64,000 bases of DNA from Actinoplanes cyaneus (GTDB lineage Bacteria > Actinomycetota > Actinomycetes > Mycobacteriales > Micromonosporaceae). The stretch covers positions 124,001 to 188,000 of the forward strand of contig NZ_BOMH01000033.1 in NCBI RefSeq assembly GCF_016862095.1, read 5' to 3'. Shown one piece after another: positions 32,648 through 41,203 of the stretch (position 1 is its first letter; every line of letters starts with the position of its first letter). The notes beneath the pieces were generated by a model. It had not been told where the DNA came from. It saw only the letters and a list, made by a program, of their open reading frames with translations, and ran no database searches. A program made the position numbers and the translations under genes.

Positions 32648-33346
32648 TCAGCCTTCGCCGCCCGGACGCCGGTAGCGGTAGCCGAACCCGCGAACCGACT
32701 CGATCGGCGACTCGTCCGGGTCGGACCAGCCGAGCTTGCGCCGCAACCGCAGCACCGCGAACTTGACCCGCTCCTGACCGATGCCGGTGGGGTCGTCCCA
32801 GGCCTGGGTCAGCAGCTGGTTCGGCGAGAGCACCGCGCCGGCATGCCGGACCAACGCGTTGAGCAGGCGGAACTCCGTCGGCGTGAGCCGCTTCTCGTCG
32901 CCCTTGACGTAGACCCGGCGCTTGGTCGGATCCAGGTGCACCAGGCCGTCGTCGTAGATCTGGCTGGCCCAGCTGTTCTGCCCGCTCGACGAACGCCGCA
33001 GCAACGCCTCGACCCGCGCCAGCAGTTCGTTGTTCGCGAACGGCTTGGTCAGGTAGTCGTCGGCACCGCCCCGCAGGCCGCGCACCTTCTCCGCCTCCTG
33101 GCCGTGCGCGGTCAGCACCAGCACCGGCACGTCGGAGACGTCGCGCAACCGCTCCAGCACCTGCCAGCCGTCCATCTCCGGCAGGCCGACGTCCAGCACC
33201 ACCAGATCGGGATGCTCGGCGTAGGCCTCCTTCAGGCCGGAACGGCCGTCCGCGGCATGGGCCACCTCGTACCCGGCGCGGCTGAACAGCAGCCGCAGGG
33301 CGAGTGCGATGTCCGGGTCGTCCTCGACCACGAGTAGGCGACTCAT
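32648..33346 (-). CDS. tcrA: OmpR-family orphan response regulator, TcrA candidate
   Basis: A 232-residue regulator: receiver domain with VEDDPD at 7-12, phospho-acceptor Asp52 (LDVGLPEMDGW) and Lys101 (YLTKPFANNE), then a winged-helix domain (TPTEFRLLNALVRHAGAVLS, SPIESVRGFGYRYR). No sensor kinase is next to it. In A. missouriensis the orphan regulator TcrA activates flagellar and sporangium genes through a 21-bp repeat; repeats of that form occur upstream of flgB and flbD here. Its place beside cheA supports the name but does not prove it. ATG 33346 has AGGGTGA upstream. Confidence 0.75.
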   Translation of the reverse strand: MSRLLVVEDDPDIALALRLLFSRAGYEVAHAADGRSGLKEAYAEHPDLVVLDVGLPEMDGWQVLERLRDVSDVPVLVLTAHGQEAEKVRGLRGGADDYLTKPFANNELLARVEALLRRSSSGQNSWASQIYDDGLVHLDPTKRRVYVKGDEKRLTPTEFRLLNALVRHAGAVLSPNQLLTQAWDDPTGIGQERVKFAVLRLRRKLGWSDPDESPIESVRGFGYRYRRPGGEG

Positions 33347-33746
33347 CGTGTGTTCACCCTGCCCCCAACCCGCGCTCGCGCCCGTTTTCGGGCACGGCCG
33401 ATCCCCGGGCGCTGTCCGGCGCCGGGAATTCGGTGTCTTGCCTGGCACCGCCCGCACGACTGCGGACGGGATATTCAAAGGCGCAAAGACACCATAGCGT
33501 GATGTCACCGCCTATTTACGGACAGTGACAGTTTAGCGGGCAAAGGCCCTGCACACGGGCCGGTCTTCGAGGAAGCGCAAGAGCATGCCCGGCTCGACCT
33601 TTCGACGCCCGGCTCGCCGATCCCCTCAGGATTTCACTTCTGGTACGACATTTCCGCCGTTCCGAGAAAGATGTGACAAGAGGCGAAGTACGGGGTCGGA
33701 TATCCCTGGTGGACGAATCGCGTCCACACGGATCCGGGAGGAACCC
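33347..33746. other. Divergent 400-base intergenic region between tcrA and the CAP gene
   Basis: No gene seen. It must hold the promoters of tcrA (leftward) and the CAP-protein gene (rightward). AT-richer patches lie near 33470-33530. I found no FliA-type site and no TcrA box here, so tcrA is probably controlled by another factor. Confidence 0.6.
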
Positions 33747-34385
33747 GTGTTCGACAAGGTGGTACGCCGCGCGTCACTGATCGCGGCAGCGCCCGTTCTG
33801 ATCGCCCTGCCCGTCGCGCTGTTCGCTCTGCCGCACGCGGTCAGCGCCCAGGGGCCGGTTGTCCCACCCCGGCCGCCGGGCCTGCCCACGCCGTCCGAGT
33901 CACCCACTCCGGCTCCGACGGTCACTCCCGCGGCGCCGATCACGCCGACCATCGCCGCCGCCCCCGCCGGCGCGGCCACCCCGGTGCCGGAGAAGGCTCG
34001 CGCCCGCAAGCTCATGCGCCAGGTCCTCCGGCTGACCAACCGGGAGCGCGTGGCGAACGGCTGCCCGAAGATCGGCGTCGACCACGAGCTGATCGCGGCC
34101 TCCGCGGCGCAGAGCTACTACATGGCCCGGACCCGGCTGTTCAGTCACGTCTGGCGGGACGGCTCGACCTTCGCCATGCGCGCCCGGCGGGCCGGTTACC
34201 GCGCGCCGGCCGGTGAGAACATCGCCTGGGGCTACCCGACCGCGGCCGAGGTGATGAAGGCCTGGATGGCCAGCCCCGGGCACCGCGCGAACATCCTGAA
34301 CTGCAGGGCTCGCAAGATGGGCGCCGCGATCGTCTACGCGGCGGACGGCACGCCTTACTACACGCAGGCCTTCGGCTGGCGCTGA
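33747..34385 (+). CDS. Secreted CAP-superfamily (SCP/YkwD-like) protein
   Basis: A 212-residue precursor. Signal peptide at 1-35 (RRASLIAAAPVLIALPVALF, ending AVSAQ), a Pro/Thr-rich linker to about 80, then a CAP domain: LRLTNRERVANGCPKIGVD, SHVWRDGSTFAMRARRAGYR, GENIAWGYPTAAEVMKAWM and SPGHRANILN. The His pair of CAP proteins is present. The bacterial role of these domains is largely unknown; roles in cell envelope or spore coat have been suggested for Bacillus YkwD-type proteins. GTG 33747 has GGGAGGAA just upstream; the longer frame lacks a signal peptide. Confidence 0.88.
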   Translation: MFDKVVRRASLIAAAPVLIALPVALFALPHAVSAQGPVVPPRPPGLPTPSESPTPAPTVTPAAPITPTIAAAPAGAATPVPEKARARKLMRQVLRLTNRERVANGCPKIGVDHELIAASAAQSYYMARTRLFSHVWRDGSTFAMRARRAGYRAPAGENIAWGYPTAAEVMKAWMASPGHRANILNCRARKMGAAIVYAADGTPYYTQAFGWR

Positions 34386-34389
34386 GCCG

Positions 34390-35454
34390 TCACAGGACGC
34401 AATTGACCAGGACGGGCTCGGGGTGCAGGTCGACACCGAAGCGGTCGCGCACCCCGTCCCGGATGGTCCGCGCCAGGGCCAGCAGCGCCTCGGTGCTCCC
34501 GCCGCCACGGTTGGTCAGCGCCAGCGTGTGCTTGGTGGAGATCCCGACGTTCTCGCCGGCGAAGCCCTTCGGGAAGCCGGCGCGCTCGATCAGCCACGCG
34601 GCCGGGATCTTCACCGTGCCGTCGGCGCCCGGCCAGTTCGGGATCTCACCCCGGGCCGCGGTCAGCTCCGCGAAGAACGCGGCCGGGACCACCGGGTTGG
34701 TGAAGAACGAGCCCACCGACCAGGTGTCCCGGTCCTCCGGGTCGAGCACCATGCCCTTGCCCGCGCGCAGCTTCAGGACGGTCTCGCGCGCCGACTCCAG
34801 GGTCACCCGGTCGCCCGTCTCGACACCGAGGTGGCGCGCCAGTTCGGCGTACCGGATCGGGGTCGAGAGATCTTCCTTGGTCAGCCGGAAGTCGACGGCG
34901 GTGACCAGGTAACGGTCGTTGTGCTTGAACACGCTCGACCGGTACTCGAAACGGCACTGCTCCGGGGTCATCTCCAGCTGCCGGTCGTCGATCCGGTCGT
35001 AGGCGTGCACCGCCACGATCGTGTGCGCGACCTCGGAGCCGTAGGCCCCCACGTTCTGGATCGGGGTGGCGCCGGCCGAGCCCGGGATCCCGGACAGGCA
35101 CTCGACGCCGGAGAAGGAGCGTTCCACCGTGTACGCCACGAAGTCGTCCCAGACCTCACCCGCCGCGACCCGGACCACGACGTCCCGCGCGCTCTCCCGG
35201 ACGACCTCGATCCCCCGGTTGCGCAGCACCAGCACCTCGCCGTCGAAGCCGGCGTCCCCGATGACGACGTTGCTGCCACCGGCCAGGACCAGCAGCGGAC
35301 GTCCCCCGGCAGTGGCGGCGCGCACCGCCGAGACGGCCTCGCCCGTGTCGACAGCGGTGGTCACCGTGCCGGCCGGCCCGCCGAGGCGTAGCGTCGTGTA
35401 AGCCGCCAAGTTTGGGGAAGTGTCGGTCTGGTGATCGGCGAATGCGTCGGGCAC
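34390..35454 (-). CDS. murB: MurB UDP-N-acetylenolpyruvoylglucosamine reductase
   Basis: A 354-residue FAD enzyme of peptidoglycan synthesis making UDP-MurNAc. N-terminal FAD domain with TTLRLGGPA, LVLAGGSNVVIGDAGF and GVECLSGIPGSAGATPIQNV; C-terminal part with GSFFTNPVV (catalytic Ser) and the Glu region near the end. GTG 35454 was selected for AGGGTGA about 5 bases upstream and normal length. It ends 4 bases from the CAP gene, tail to tail. Confidence 0.95.
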   Translation of the reverse strand: MPDAFADHQTDTSPNLAAYTTLRLGGPAGTVTTAVDTGEAVSAVRAATAGGRPLLVLAGGSNVVIGDAGFDGEVLVLRNRGIEVVRESARDVVVRVAAGEVWDDFVAYTVERSFSGVECLSGIPGSAGATPIQNVGAYGSEVAHTIVAVHAYDRIDDRQLEMTPEQCRFEYRSSVFKHNDRYLVTAVDFRLTKEDLSTPIRYAELARHLGVETGDRVTLESARETVLKLRAGKGMVLDPEDRDTWSVGSFFTNPVVPAAFFAELTAARGEIPNWPGADGTVKIPAAWLIERAGFPKGFAGENVGISTKHTLALTNRGGGSTEALLALARTIRDGVRDRFGVDLHPEPVLVNCVL

Positions 35455-35518
35455 GCCGTTCACCCTAAGCTCAGGCGAAAGTGATAGCACCGGCGGTCCA
35501 GCCGAGCGGGAGACTGCG

Positions 35519-36280
35519 ATGAACAGGTTGCACGCGACGAAGGACTTCTGGCTGGCGGCGCTGCGCGCCGACGGCCCGGCCCTCTGCGAGGCCGTGGCCG
35601 AGACCGGCCCGGACGTCGAGGTCCCGCAGGTCCCCGGCTGGACCACCGCCGACCTGACCTTCCACCTGCTCGACACGCTGCGCTGGGTGCGCGCCACCGT
35701 CACGCGCGGAACGACCGAGCGGCCCGGGGCCCGCCCGGAGCCGGAGCCCCGCCCGGAGTGGGCGGAGGCGCTCGACCAGCTGCGCCGCGAGCTGACCGGC
35801 ACGATCGAGACCCTCGAGGCGCTCGACCCGGACTACCCGGCGTGGAACTGGGCGCCCCAGCCGAAACGGGCCGTGTTCTGGGACCGGCGGATAGCGCACG
35901 AGATCTCCGTGCACCGGTGGGACGCCGAGGCCGCCGCGGGGCGCCCGACGCCGATCGAGACGAAGCTCGCCACCGACGGGGTGGCCGAGATCCTCGACAC
36001 CTGGCTGGCGGCCGGCCGGCGGCAGGGCCCGACCGACCTGCACGGCGTGGTGCATCTCGTCGGGACCGACGCCGAGCAGGAGTGGTTCGTGCGGCTGCGC
36101 GGGACGGGAATCGCGCTGCTGGACATCGGGACGATCCTGGACACCGACGATCACCACGCCCGGGCCAAGGCGATGGGGACGACGAGCGACCTGCAGCTCA
36201 CGCTGATGGGTCGCAAGCGTCCCGATCAGCTCGCCATCAGCGGCGACCCCCGGCTCTTCCAGGCCCTGCGAACCGGTTGA
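35519..36280 (+). CDS. Maleylpyruvate isomerase family (mycothiol-dependent, DinB-like) protein
   Basis: A 253-residue protein of the MDMPI family: an N-terminal four-helix DinB-like domain (VPGWTTADLTFHLLDTLRWV, metal His in FHLLD; RRIAHEISVHRWDAEAAAGR supplies the His pair) and a C-terminal SCP2-like sterol-carrier fold (DLQLTLMGRKRPDQLAISGD). Family members use mycothiol as cofactor, consistent with the mshD gene in this window. Substrate cannot be told. It is divergent from murB. Confidence 0.85.
   Translation: MNRLHATKDFWLAALRADGPALCEAVAETGPDVEVPQVPGWTTADLTFHLLDTLRWVRATVTRGTTERPGARPEPEPRPEWAEALDQLRRELTGTIETLEALDPDYPAWNWAPQPKRAVFWDRRIAHEISVHRWDAEAAAGRPTPIETKLATDGVAEILDTWLAAGRRQGPTDLHGVVHLVGTDAEQEWFVRLRGTGIALLDIGTILDTDDHHARAKAMGTTSDLQLTLMGRKRPDQLAISGDPRLFQALRTG
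36271..36278. promoter_or_regulatory. First AACCGGTT palindrome (possible auxiliary LacI operator)
   Basis: AACCGGTT at 36271-36278 matches the palindrome 164 bp downstream at 36435-36442, with shared flanking bases (GAACCGGTT). It overlaps the 3' end of the upstream gene. Confidence 0.4.
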
Positions 36281-36301
36281 CGGCTGGTCGCGACGCCCGC
36301 C

Positions 36302-36404
36302 GGGCGATTTGCCGCCGGTGCGAGCACGCGGCTCTTCGCCGCCCGCGAGGTTGCGGACGGCGGGAAACCGCCTGCCCGCTCACCGGTCACAAGGCAAATC
36401 GCCC
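36302..36404. repeat. Long-range inverted repeat upstream of the glucosidase gene
   Basis: GGGCGATTTGCC (36302-36313) and GGCAAATCGCCC (36393-36404) form a perfect 12-bp inverted repeat separated by 79 bases. Smaller hairpins (such as GGCGGGAAACCGCC) lie between the arms. It may terminate the upstream gene or be part of the leader; no gene lies in it. Confidence 0.7.
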
Positions 36405-36427
36405 CCGAGTGAAGCGGAGCCATTAAG

Positions 36428-36442
36428 TATAGTGAACCGGTT
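36428..36442 (+). promoter_or_regulatory. Probable -10 element and LacI-type operator of the GH1 gene
   Basis: TATAGT (36428-36433) looks like a -10 element and abuts the palindrome TGAACCGGTTAA centred at 36438/36439. Such CG-centred palindromes are typical operators of LacI-family repressors, and a LacI gene lies just downstream of the glucosidase. Confidence 0.6.
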
Positions 36443-36473
36443 AAGTTCAGCAGATCAAGGAAGCGGTGAAGAC

Positions 36474-37877
36474 ATGACGGCAACCGTCACGTCCACGTCG
36501 GCGCAGCCGGCGCGTGCGGGGATCACCTTCCCCGACGGCTTCATCTGGGGCGCGGCCACAGCCTCGTACCAGATCGAGGGGGCGGCGCGGGAGGACGGTC
36601 GCGGCCCGTCCATCTGGGACACCTTCAGCCGGACGCCGGGCAAGGTCTACCGGGGTCACACGGGCGACATCGCGTGCGACCACTACCACCGGTACGTCGA
36701 CGACGTGGCGCTGATGGCCGACCTCGGCCTGGCGTCGTACCGGTTCTCGATCGCCTGGCCCCGCATCCAGCCGGACGGCACCGGCCCGGTCAACGCGAAG
36801 GGCCTGGACTTCTACGACCGGCTCACCGACGAGCTGCTCGGCAAGGGCATCGACCCGGTCGTCACGCTCTACCACTGGGACCTCCCGCAGACCCTGGAGG
36901 ACCGTGGCGGCTGGGCGAACCGGGAGACCGCCGAGGCGTTCGGAGAGTACGCGCAGATCATCCACGGCAAGCTCGGCGACCGGGTCGGCACCTGGACCAC
37001 GCTCAACGAGCCGTGGTGCTCGGCCTACCTGGGCTACGGCTCCGGCATCCACGCCCCCGGCGTGCAGGACCCGGCGAAGGCGCTCGCCGCCGTGCACCAC
37101 CTGAACCTCGGTCACGGCCTGGCCGCACAGGCACTGCGGGCGGCCGGCGCCCAGCGGATCAGCATCACCCTCAACCCGTGCGAGGTCTACCCGGTGGACC
37201 CGGAGAGCCCCGCCGACCGGGACGCGGCCTGGCTGATCGACGGGCTGGCCAACCGGATCTTCTTCGACCCGCTGCTGCGCGGCGAATACCCGGCGGACGT
37301 CCTGGAGCACATCGGCCGGCTGACCGACCTGTCCTGGCTCAAGGACGGCGACCTCGCCACCATCAACCAGCCGATCGACGTGCTGGGGATCAACTTCTAC
37401 AACCCGGCGTACGTCTCCGCGAAGCCCGGCGCGCCCGGCGACAAGTCGTACCCGGGTAGCGAGGGCATCGCGTTCCGCCCGCCGGTCGGCCCGGTCACCG
37501 ACATGAACTGGCCGATCGAGCCGGCCGCCCTGACCCGGCTGCTCACCCGGATCCACAAGGACTACCCGGGCACCGCGCTGATGATCACCGAGAACGGCGC
37601 GGCGTTCCCGGACGGCCCCGGCCCCACCGGCGAGGTCGCCGACGTCCGCCGGATCGACTACGTCGACGGTCACCTTCGCGCCTGCCACGACGCCCTGGCC
37701 GCCGGCGTGGATCTGCGGGGATACTTCGTGTGGTCGCTGATGGACAACTTCGAATGGGCCGAGGGCTACCGTAAGCGCTTCGGTATCGTGCACGTCGACT
37801 ACACGACGCAGCAGCGTGTGCTCAAGGACAGCGCGAAGTGGTACCGCGAGGTGATCCGCCGCAACGGCCTGGAGTGA
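36474..37877 (+). CDS. GH1 beta-glucosidase
   Basis: A 467-residue glycoside hydrolase family 1 enzyme. FPDGFIWGAATASYQIEGAA is the family N-terminal signature; acid/base Glu in TTLNEPWCSAYLGYG (about 178) and nucleophile Glu in MITENGAAF (about 370). It has no signal peptide, so it acts in the cytoplasm on short beta-glucosides such as cellobiose. ATG 36474 follows a Pribnow-like TATAGT and palindromic operator. The LacI-family gene 19 bases downstream is the likely regulator. No transporter is adjacent. Confidence 0.95.
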   Translation: MTATVTSTSAQPARAGITFPDGFIWGAATASYQIEGAAREDGRGPSIWDTFSRTPGKVYRGHTGDIACDHYHRYVDDVALMADLGLASYRFSIAWPRIQPDGTGPVNAKGLDFYDRLTDELLGKGIDPVVTLYHWDLPQTLEDRGGWANRETAEAFGEYAQIIHGKLGDRVGTWTTLNEPWCSAYLGYGSGIHAPGVQDPAKALAAVHHLNLGHGLAAQALRAAGAQRISITLNPCEVYPVDPESPADRDAAWLIDGLANRIFFDPLLRGEYPADVLEHIGRLTDLSWLKDGDLATINQPIDVLGINFYNPAYVSAKPGAPGDKSYPGSEGIAFRPPVGPVTDMNWPIEPAALTRLLTRIHKDYPGTALMITENGAAFPDGPGPTGEVADVRRIDYVDGHLRACHDALAAGVDLRGYFVWSLMDNFEWAEGYRKRFGIVHVDYTTQQRVLKDSAKWYREVIRRNGLE

Positions 37878-37896
37878 CCGGACTGAGGAGCTGTTT

Positions 37897-38910
37897 GTGA
37901 CGACGCGGGAGCGGCCCACCCTGGAAGCGGTGGCCCGGCGTGCCGGGGTGTCCCGCGCGACCGTCTCCCGCGTCGTCAACGGCTCCACCACGGTGGCCGT
38001 CGCCATCCGGGAGGCGGTCAACCAGGCCGTCGACGAGTTGGGGTATGTGCCCAACCAGGCCGCCCGCAGCCTGGTCACCCAGCGGACCGACTCGATCGCG
38101 CTGATCCTGCCGGAGACGGCGAACCGGGTCTTCTCCGACGACCTGTTCTTCCCGGCGATCATCCGCGGCGTCGGCATGGAGCTGGAGGCCGCGGACAAGC
38201 AGCTCGTCCTGATGATGACCGGCTCCGAGGCCGGCCATCACCGCGTCGAGCGGTATGCGGTCGCCGGCCACGTCGACGGCGTCATGTTCGCCTCGATCCA
38301 CGGCGCCGACCCACTGCCCGGCGTGCTCGCCCGGCGCGGCATCCCGGTGATCTGCAGCGGCCGGCCGATGACCGCCGAGCCGCCGGTGCCGTTCGTCGAC
38401 GTCGACCACGCCGGTGGGGTCGCCGCAGCGGTCCAGCACCTGATCGCCGGCGGCCGGCGCCGGATCGCCACGATCGCCGGCCCGCAGGACATGGTCGCCG
38501 GCGTCGAACGCCTCACCGGGTACCGCGACACCCTGCGCGCGGCCGGGCTGCCCGAGACGGTCGTGACCGGCGACTTCACCCGCGAATCCGGGATCACCGC
38601 GATGCGGGCGCTGCTCGCCCAGGACCCTGAGCTGGACGCCGTCTTCGTCGCCTCCGACCTGATGGCGCACGGCGCGCTGCTGGCCCTGCGCGAGGCCGGG
38701 CGCCGGGTGCCGTCCGACGTCGCGGTGATCGGCTTCGACGACTTCGACATCAGCCGGTACAGCGACCCGCCGCTGACCACGGTCCGGCAGCCGATCGCCG
38801 AGATCGGTCAGACGCTGGCCCGCCAGATGCTGCGCCTGATCAGCGGAGAGTCCAAGATCCCCGAGTCGGTGGTCCTCCCCACCGAGCTCATCGTGCGCGA
38901 TTCCGCATGA
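37897..38910 (+). CDS. LacI-family transcriptional regulator
   Basis: A 337-residue repressor: HTH at 7-30 (TLEAVARRAGVSRATVSRVV), hinge with PNQAARSL, and a periplasmic-binding-protein-like sugar domain (SIALILPETANRVF, GVMFASIHG, DAVFVASDLMAHGALLALRE, VAVIGFDDFDISRY). Probably represses the adjacent glucosidase until a beta-glucoside binds, as CebR does in Streptomyces. GTG start. Confidence 0.93.
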   Translation: MTTRERPTLEAVARRAGVSRATVSRVVNGSTTVAVAIREAVNQAVDELGYVPNQAARSLVTQRTDSIALILPETANRVFSDDLFFPAIIRGVGMELEAADKQLVLMMTGSEAGHHRVERYAVAGHVDGVMFASIHGADPLPGVLARRGIPVICSGRPMTAEPPVPFVDVDHAGGVAAAVQHLIAGGRRRIATIAGPQDMVAGVERLTGYRDTLRAAGLPETVVTGDFTRESGITAMRALLAQDPELDAVFVASDLMAHGALLALREAGRRVPSDVAVIGFDDFDISRYSDPPLTTVRQPIAEIGQTLARQMLRLISGESKIPESVVLPTELIVRDSA

Positions 38911-38914
38911 CTTC

Positions 38915-39260
38915 CTAAACGCCTGCGACGGTACGGGCGGTGGCCGCGACCTCCGGCCCGAAGAGCACCAGATATGCCGTACGCAGATGGTCCGTCTCCG
39001 CCGTGCGCAGCACGGTCAGCGCCTGGCGGACCGCGTCGTCGACCGGCCAGCGGTAGATCCCGGCCGAGATCAGCGGAAAAGCGATCGTCTCGGCGCCCAG
39101 CCCGTCGGCCACCCGCAGCGAGTTCTGGTAACAGGCGCGCAGCAGCTCGGAACGGTCCTCGGTGGCGCTGTGCACCGGGCCGACCGTATGCACCACCCAG
39201 CACGCCGGAAGCCGGCCCGCCGTCGTGGACACCGCCTGGCCGATGGGGAGGCCGTGTCCT
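38915..39260 (-). pseudogene. Truncated macro-domain (ADP-ribose-binding) gene
   Basis: Residues ACWVVHTVGPVHS, AFPLISAGIYRWPVDDAVRQ match the C-terminal two-thirds of a macro domain. The N-terminal third, which should carry the NAAN motif and the GGGVDGAIH loop that bind ADP-ribose, is absent: the sequence begins at a point equivalent to GxxTGxA and then meets the end of the EI24-type gene. No good start codon with a ribosome binding site is visible, so this is best read as a 5'-deleted relic. Confidence 0.7.
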
Positions 39261-40061
39261 TCAGAGGGAGGCGACCGTGGTGATCGTGGTCGGTTTGCCC
39301 AGCACCCGGCGGGACAGCAGCGTCGCCCCGGCAATCGCGGCCGGCATCAGGAAGATCGCGCCGAGCGGGATCAGGAAAGCGCAGAAGACCGCGACGCCGA
39401 ACCCGAGCGTGACCGGCACGTTCGCCGCGAGCACCACACGGCGGTGCCGCAGCCGCTGGCCGCGCCGCTGGAACGGCACCCCGGTCAGCTCCAGAGCCAG
39501 CAGCCAGCCACCGACCGCCGCCGCCAGCACCGGAATCACCGTCTGACCGACCACCGGCACGAACCCGAGCGCGAAAAGCGGGATGCCGGCCAGGATCGAC
39601 AGGCCGATCAGCCGCAACGAGTCGGCCAGGCTGCGCCGCAACGAACTCCAGAAGCCGACCTCGACCGCCTCCGGGACACCGCCGAACCGGTCCTCGACCA
39701 GCTCGGAGATCCGCTCGTAGAACGGGTCGCCGATCAGCAGTGTCACCGCGGTGAAGGTCAGAATGCCCAGCAGCAGCGCCAGCCCGACCAGCCCGGCGCC
39801 GGCCAGCACCTCGACGAAGTCCCGCCAGAAGCCGGACCAGTCGCCGGCGAACCAGGTGACCTGCTCCGAGAGACTCGGCAGGAACCGGACCAGCAGGACC
39901 AGCCCGATCGTGTAGAGCACCCCCGCGATCAGCGCCGGGAGCAACCCCAGGCCCAGCAGGCGGGGACTGCGCAGCACCAGCCCCAGCCCGCGGCCGAGAA
40001 ACCCGGCCCCGATGGCGAATTGACGAACGGCGGACAGCGGCCGATTCGGATCTTCCTTCAC
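39261..40061 (-). CDS. EI24/CysZ-like membrane protein
   Basis: A 266-residue multi-pass membrane protein (LLGLGLLPALIAGVLYTIGL, GLVGLALLLGILTFTAVTLL, LFALGFVPVVGQTVIPVLAA, AVFCAFLIPLGAIFLMPAAI) with the GDPFYERISELVEDR motif typical of the EI24 domain. CysZ members carry sulfate; the function of actinobacterial ones is not established. GTG 40061 gives the normal length; the ribosome binding site is weak, and the longer frame upstream is low-complexity. Confidence 0.8.
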   Translation of the reverse strand: MKEDPNRPLSAVRQFAIGAGFLGRGLGLVLRSPRLLGLGLLPALIAGVLYTIGLVLLVRFLPSLSEQVTWFAGDWSGFWRDFVEVLAGAGLVGLALLLGILTFTAVTLLIGDPFYERISELVEDRFGGVPEAVEVGFWSSLRRSLADSLRLIGLSILAGIPLFALGFVPVVGQTVIPVLAAAVGGWLLALELTGVPFQRRGQRLRHRRVVLAANVPVTLGFGVAVFCAFLIPLGAIFLMPAAIAGATLLSRRVLGKPTTITTVASL

Positions 40062-40527
40062 GTCCCGCGAGCTTAGTGGTGCCTGTCGCGTTTCTCTCGG
40101 CACGTGGCGGTGGTTCCACGCGTTGATCCCGCTGCCCGTGGTGAACGCTGCGCCCGTCGGGCCGGGTCGCCAGCCCGTCGGGCCGGGTCGCCGGCCGAAG
40201 ATCGCAGGCTCAGGCCACTGCTGGCGACGACGCGCCGCCATGGCTCAGCTGGCACTCACGGCTGTTCCCCACCGCGAAACCAGCCACCAACACCAGCCGG
40301 CCGCACACAGCTGGCACTCACGGCTGCTCTCAGTCATCAGAACAGCCACCAACACCAGCCGACCGCAACAGCTGGCAGTTACGGCTGCCCCGGGGCACAA
40401 GCGACCTTCAATGCCGGCTCACTGTGCTCTGGCGGGAGACCGCTGGTATCGGGCCGCTGTTCCGATGCGGCGACCGGAATCGGACGTGGCGCGGGAGCCC
40501 GGCGGTCACCACAGCGCCGCCGCGAGG
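40062..40527. other. Repeat-rich intergenic stretch
   Basis: No convincing gene. It contains two adjacent copies of a 20-bp sequence GCCCGTCGGGCCGGGTCGCC (starting near 40152 and 40173) and the 61-62-bp tandem repeat starting at 40246. The right end contains the terminal part of the downstream minus-strand gene's 3' flank. Confidence 0.7.
40246..40400. repeat. 61-62-bp tandem repeat, about 2.5 copies
   Basis: CAGCTGGCACTCACGGCTG starts at 40246 and 40308, and a variant (CAGCTGGCAGTTACGGCTG) at 40369, so the period is 62 then 61 bp. Between them AGCCACCAACACCAGCCG is also repeated. The unit does not have codon structure on either strand. Confidence 0.9.
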
Positions 40528-40974
40528 TCAGGATCCGGGGGCGGCACTGGACGAAGGCGCGGCGACGCTCGTACTCGGCGCGACACTGCCGGACGACGTC
40601 GGGGTCGGCTCCGGCGGACCGGTGATCTGCGTAGGCGTAGGCACCGGCGGCATGCTCAGGATCGGCGGCGGCGAGGACGAGGCCGCCGGCGCCGGGGGTG
40701 CCGAGGCAGCCACCGTGACGGTCTTGGTGAGCACCGTGCTGCTGACGACTACGACGGGGGCAGGGCCGTCACCGGCTGGGTGCCCGGCATATCCGGTGGA
40801 TGGCTGCGTCCGGGCCGGTGCCACACCGAGGCCGTCACTGCCGCCGGCGCCGCCGGTCTCCGCGGCTGCCGTGGAGCTGACGACGGGTGTGCCCAGCGCC
40901 CAGCCGACCACCACAGCGAAGGGCAATCCGATCGCCACAACGCCGATGAAAACGGATTTAGGGGACAAGCGCAC
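40528..40974 (-). CDS. Membrane-anchored Ser/Pro/Ala-rich protein
   Basis: A 148-residue protein with one N-terminal transmembrane helix (VFIGVVAIGLPFAVVVGWAL) and a long low-complexity Ala/Ser/Pro/Thr tail without catalytic motifs. It is probably anchored in the membrane with the tail outside. Start GTG 40974 has no clear ribosome binding site, so the gene call is moderate. Confidence 0.55.
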   Translation of the reverse strand: MRLSPKSVFIGVVAIGLPFAVVVGWALGTPVVSSTAAAETGGAGGSDGLGVAPARTQPSTGYAGHPAGDGPAPVVVVSSTVLTKTVTVAASAPPAPAASSSPPPILSMPPVPTPTQITGPPEPTPTSSGSVAPSTSVAAPSSSAAPGS

Positions 40975-41171
40975 GTGGGAACATCGCTCAGGAGCGGGAA
41001 AAGTTACGGTTTCCCGACATAAAAACCCGAAAAGCTGCCATAGCGAACGAAGCCAACATACCGATCCTCAGGGACAAAAGCCGCCATCTACCAGACAGTA
41101 CCCACCCTCCCAGGGGGGCCACCTCCACGCCGAGAATTGTTGCCCGGACGTCGAAGATCATGCCGGTGGCC

Positions 41172-41197
41172 TGTGGACAACCCGCCACTGTGGATAA
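41172..41197. promoter_or_regulatory. Pair of DnaA-box-like sequences
   Basis: TGTGGACAA (41172-41180) and TGTGGATAA (41189-41197) are complements of the 9-mers TTGTCCACA and TTATCCACA. The second is the canonical DnaA box. They lie just downstream of the hydrolase stop and are too few for an origin. Confidence 0.5.
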
Positions 41198-41203
41198 CCC
41201 GTC

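Noticed and set aside
40988..41188. 66-codon minus frame before the Ser/Pro-rich gene
   Set aside because: No ribosome site, mixed codon use and overlap with the DnaA-like boxes; not supported as a gene.
41172..41197. Replication origin suggested by DnaA-like boxes
   Set aside because: Only two boxes here and two at 58271-58296, with no dnaA, dnaN or box array near.
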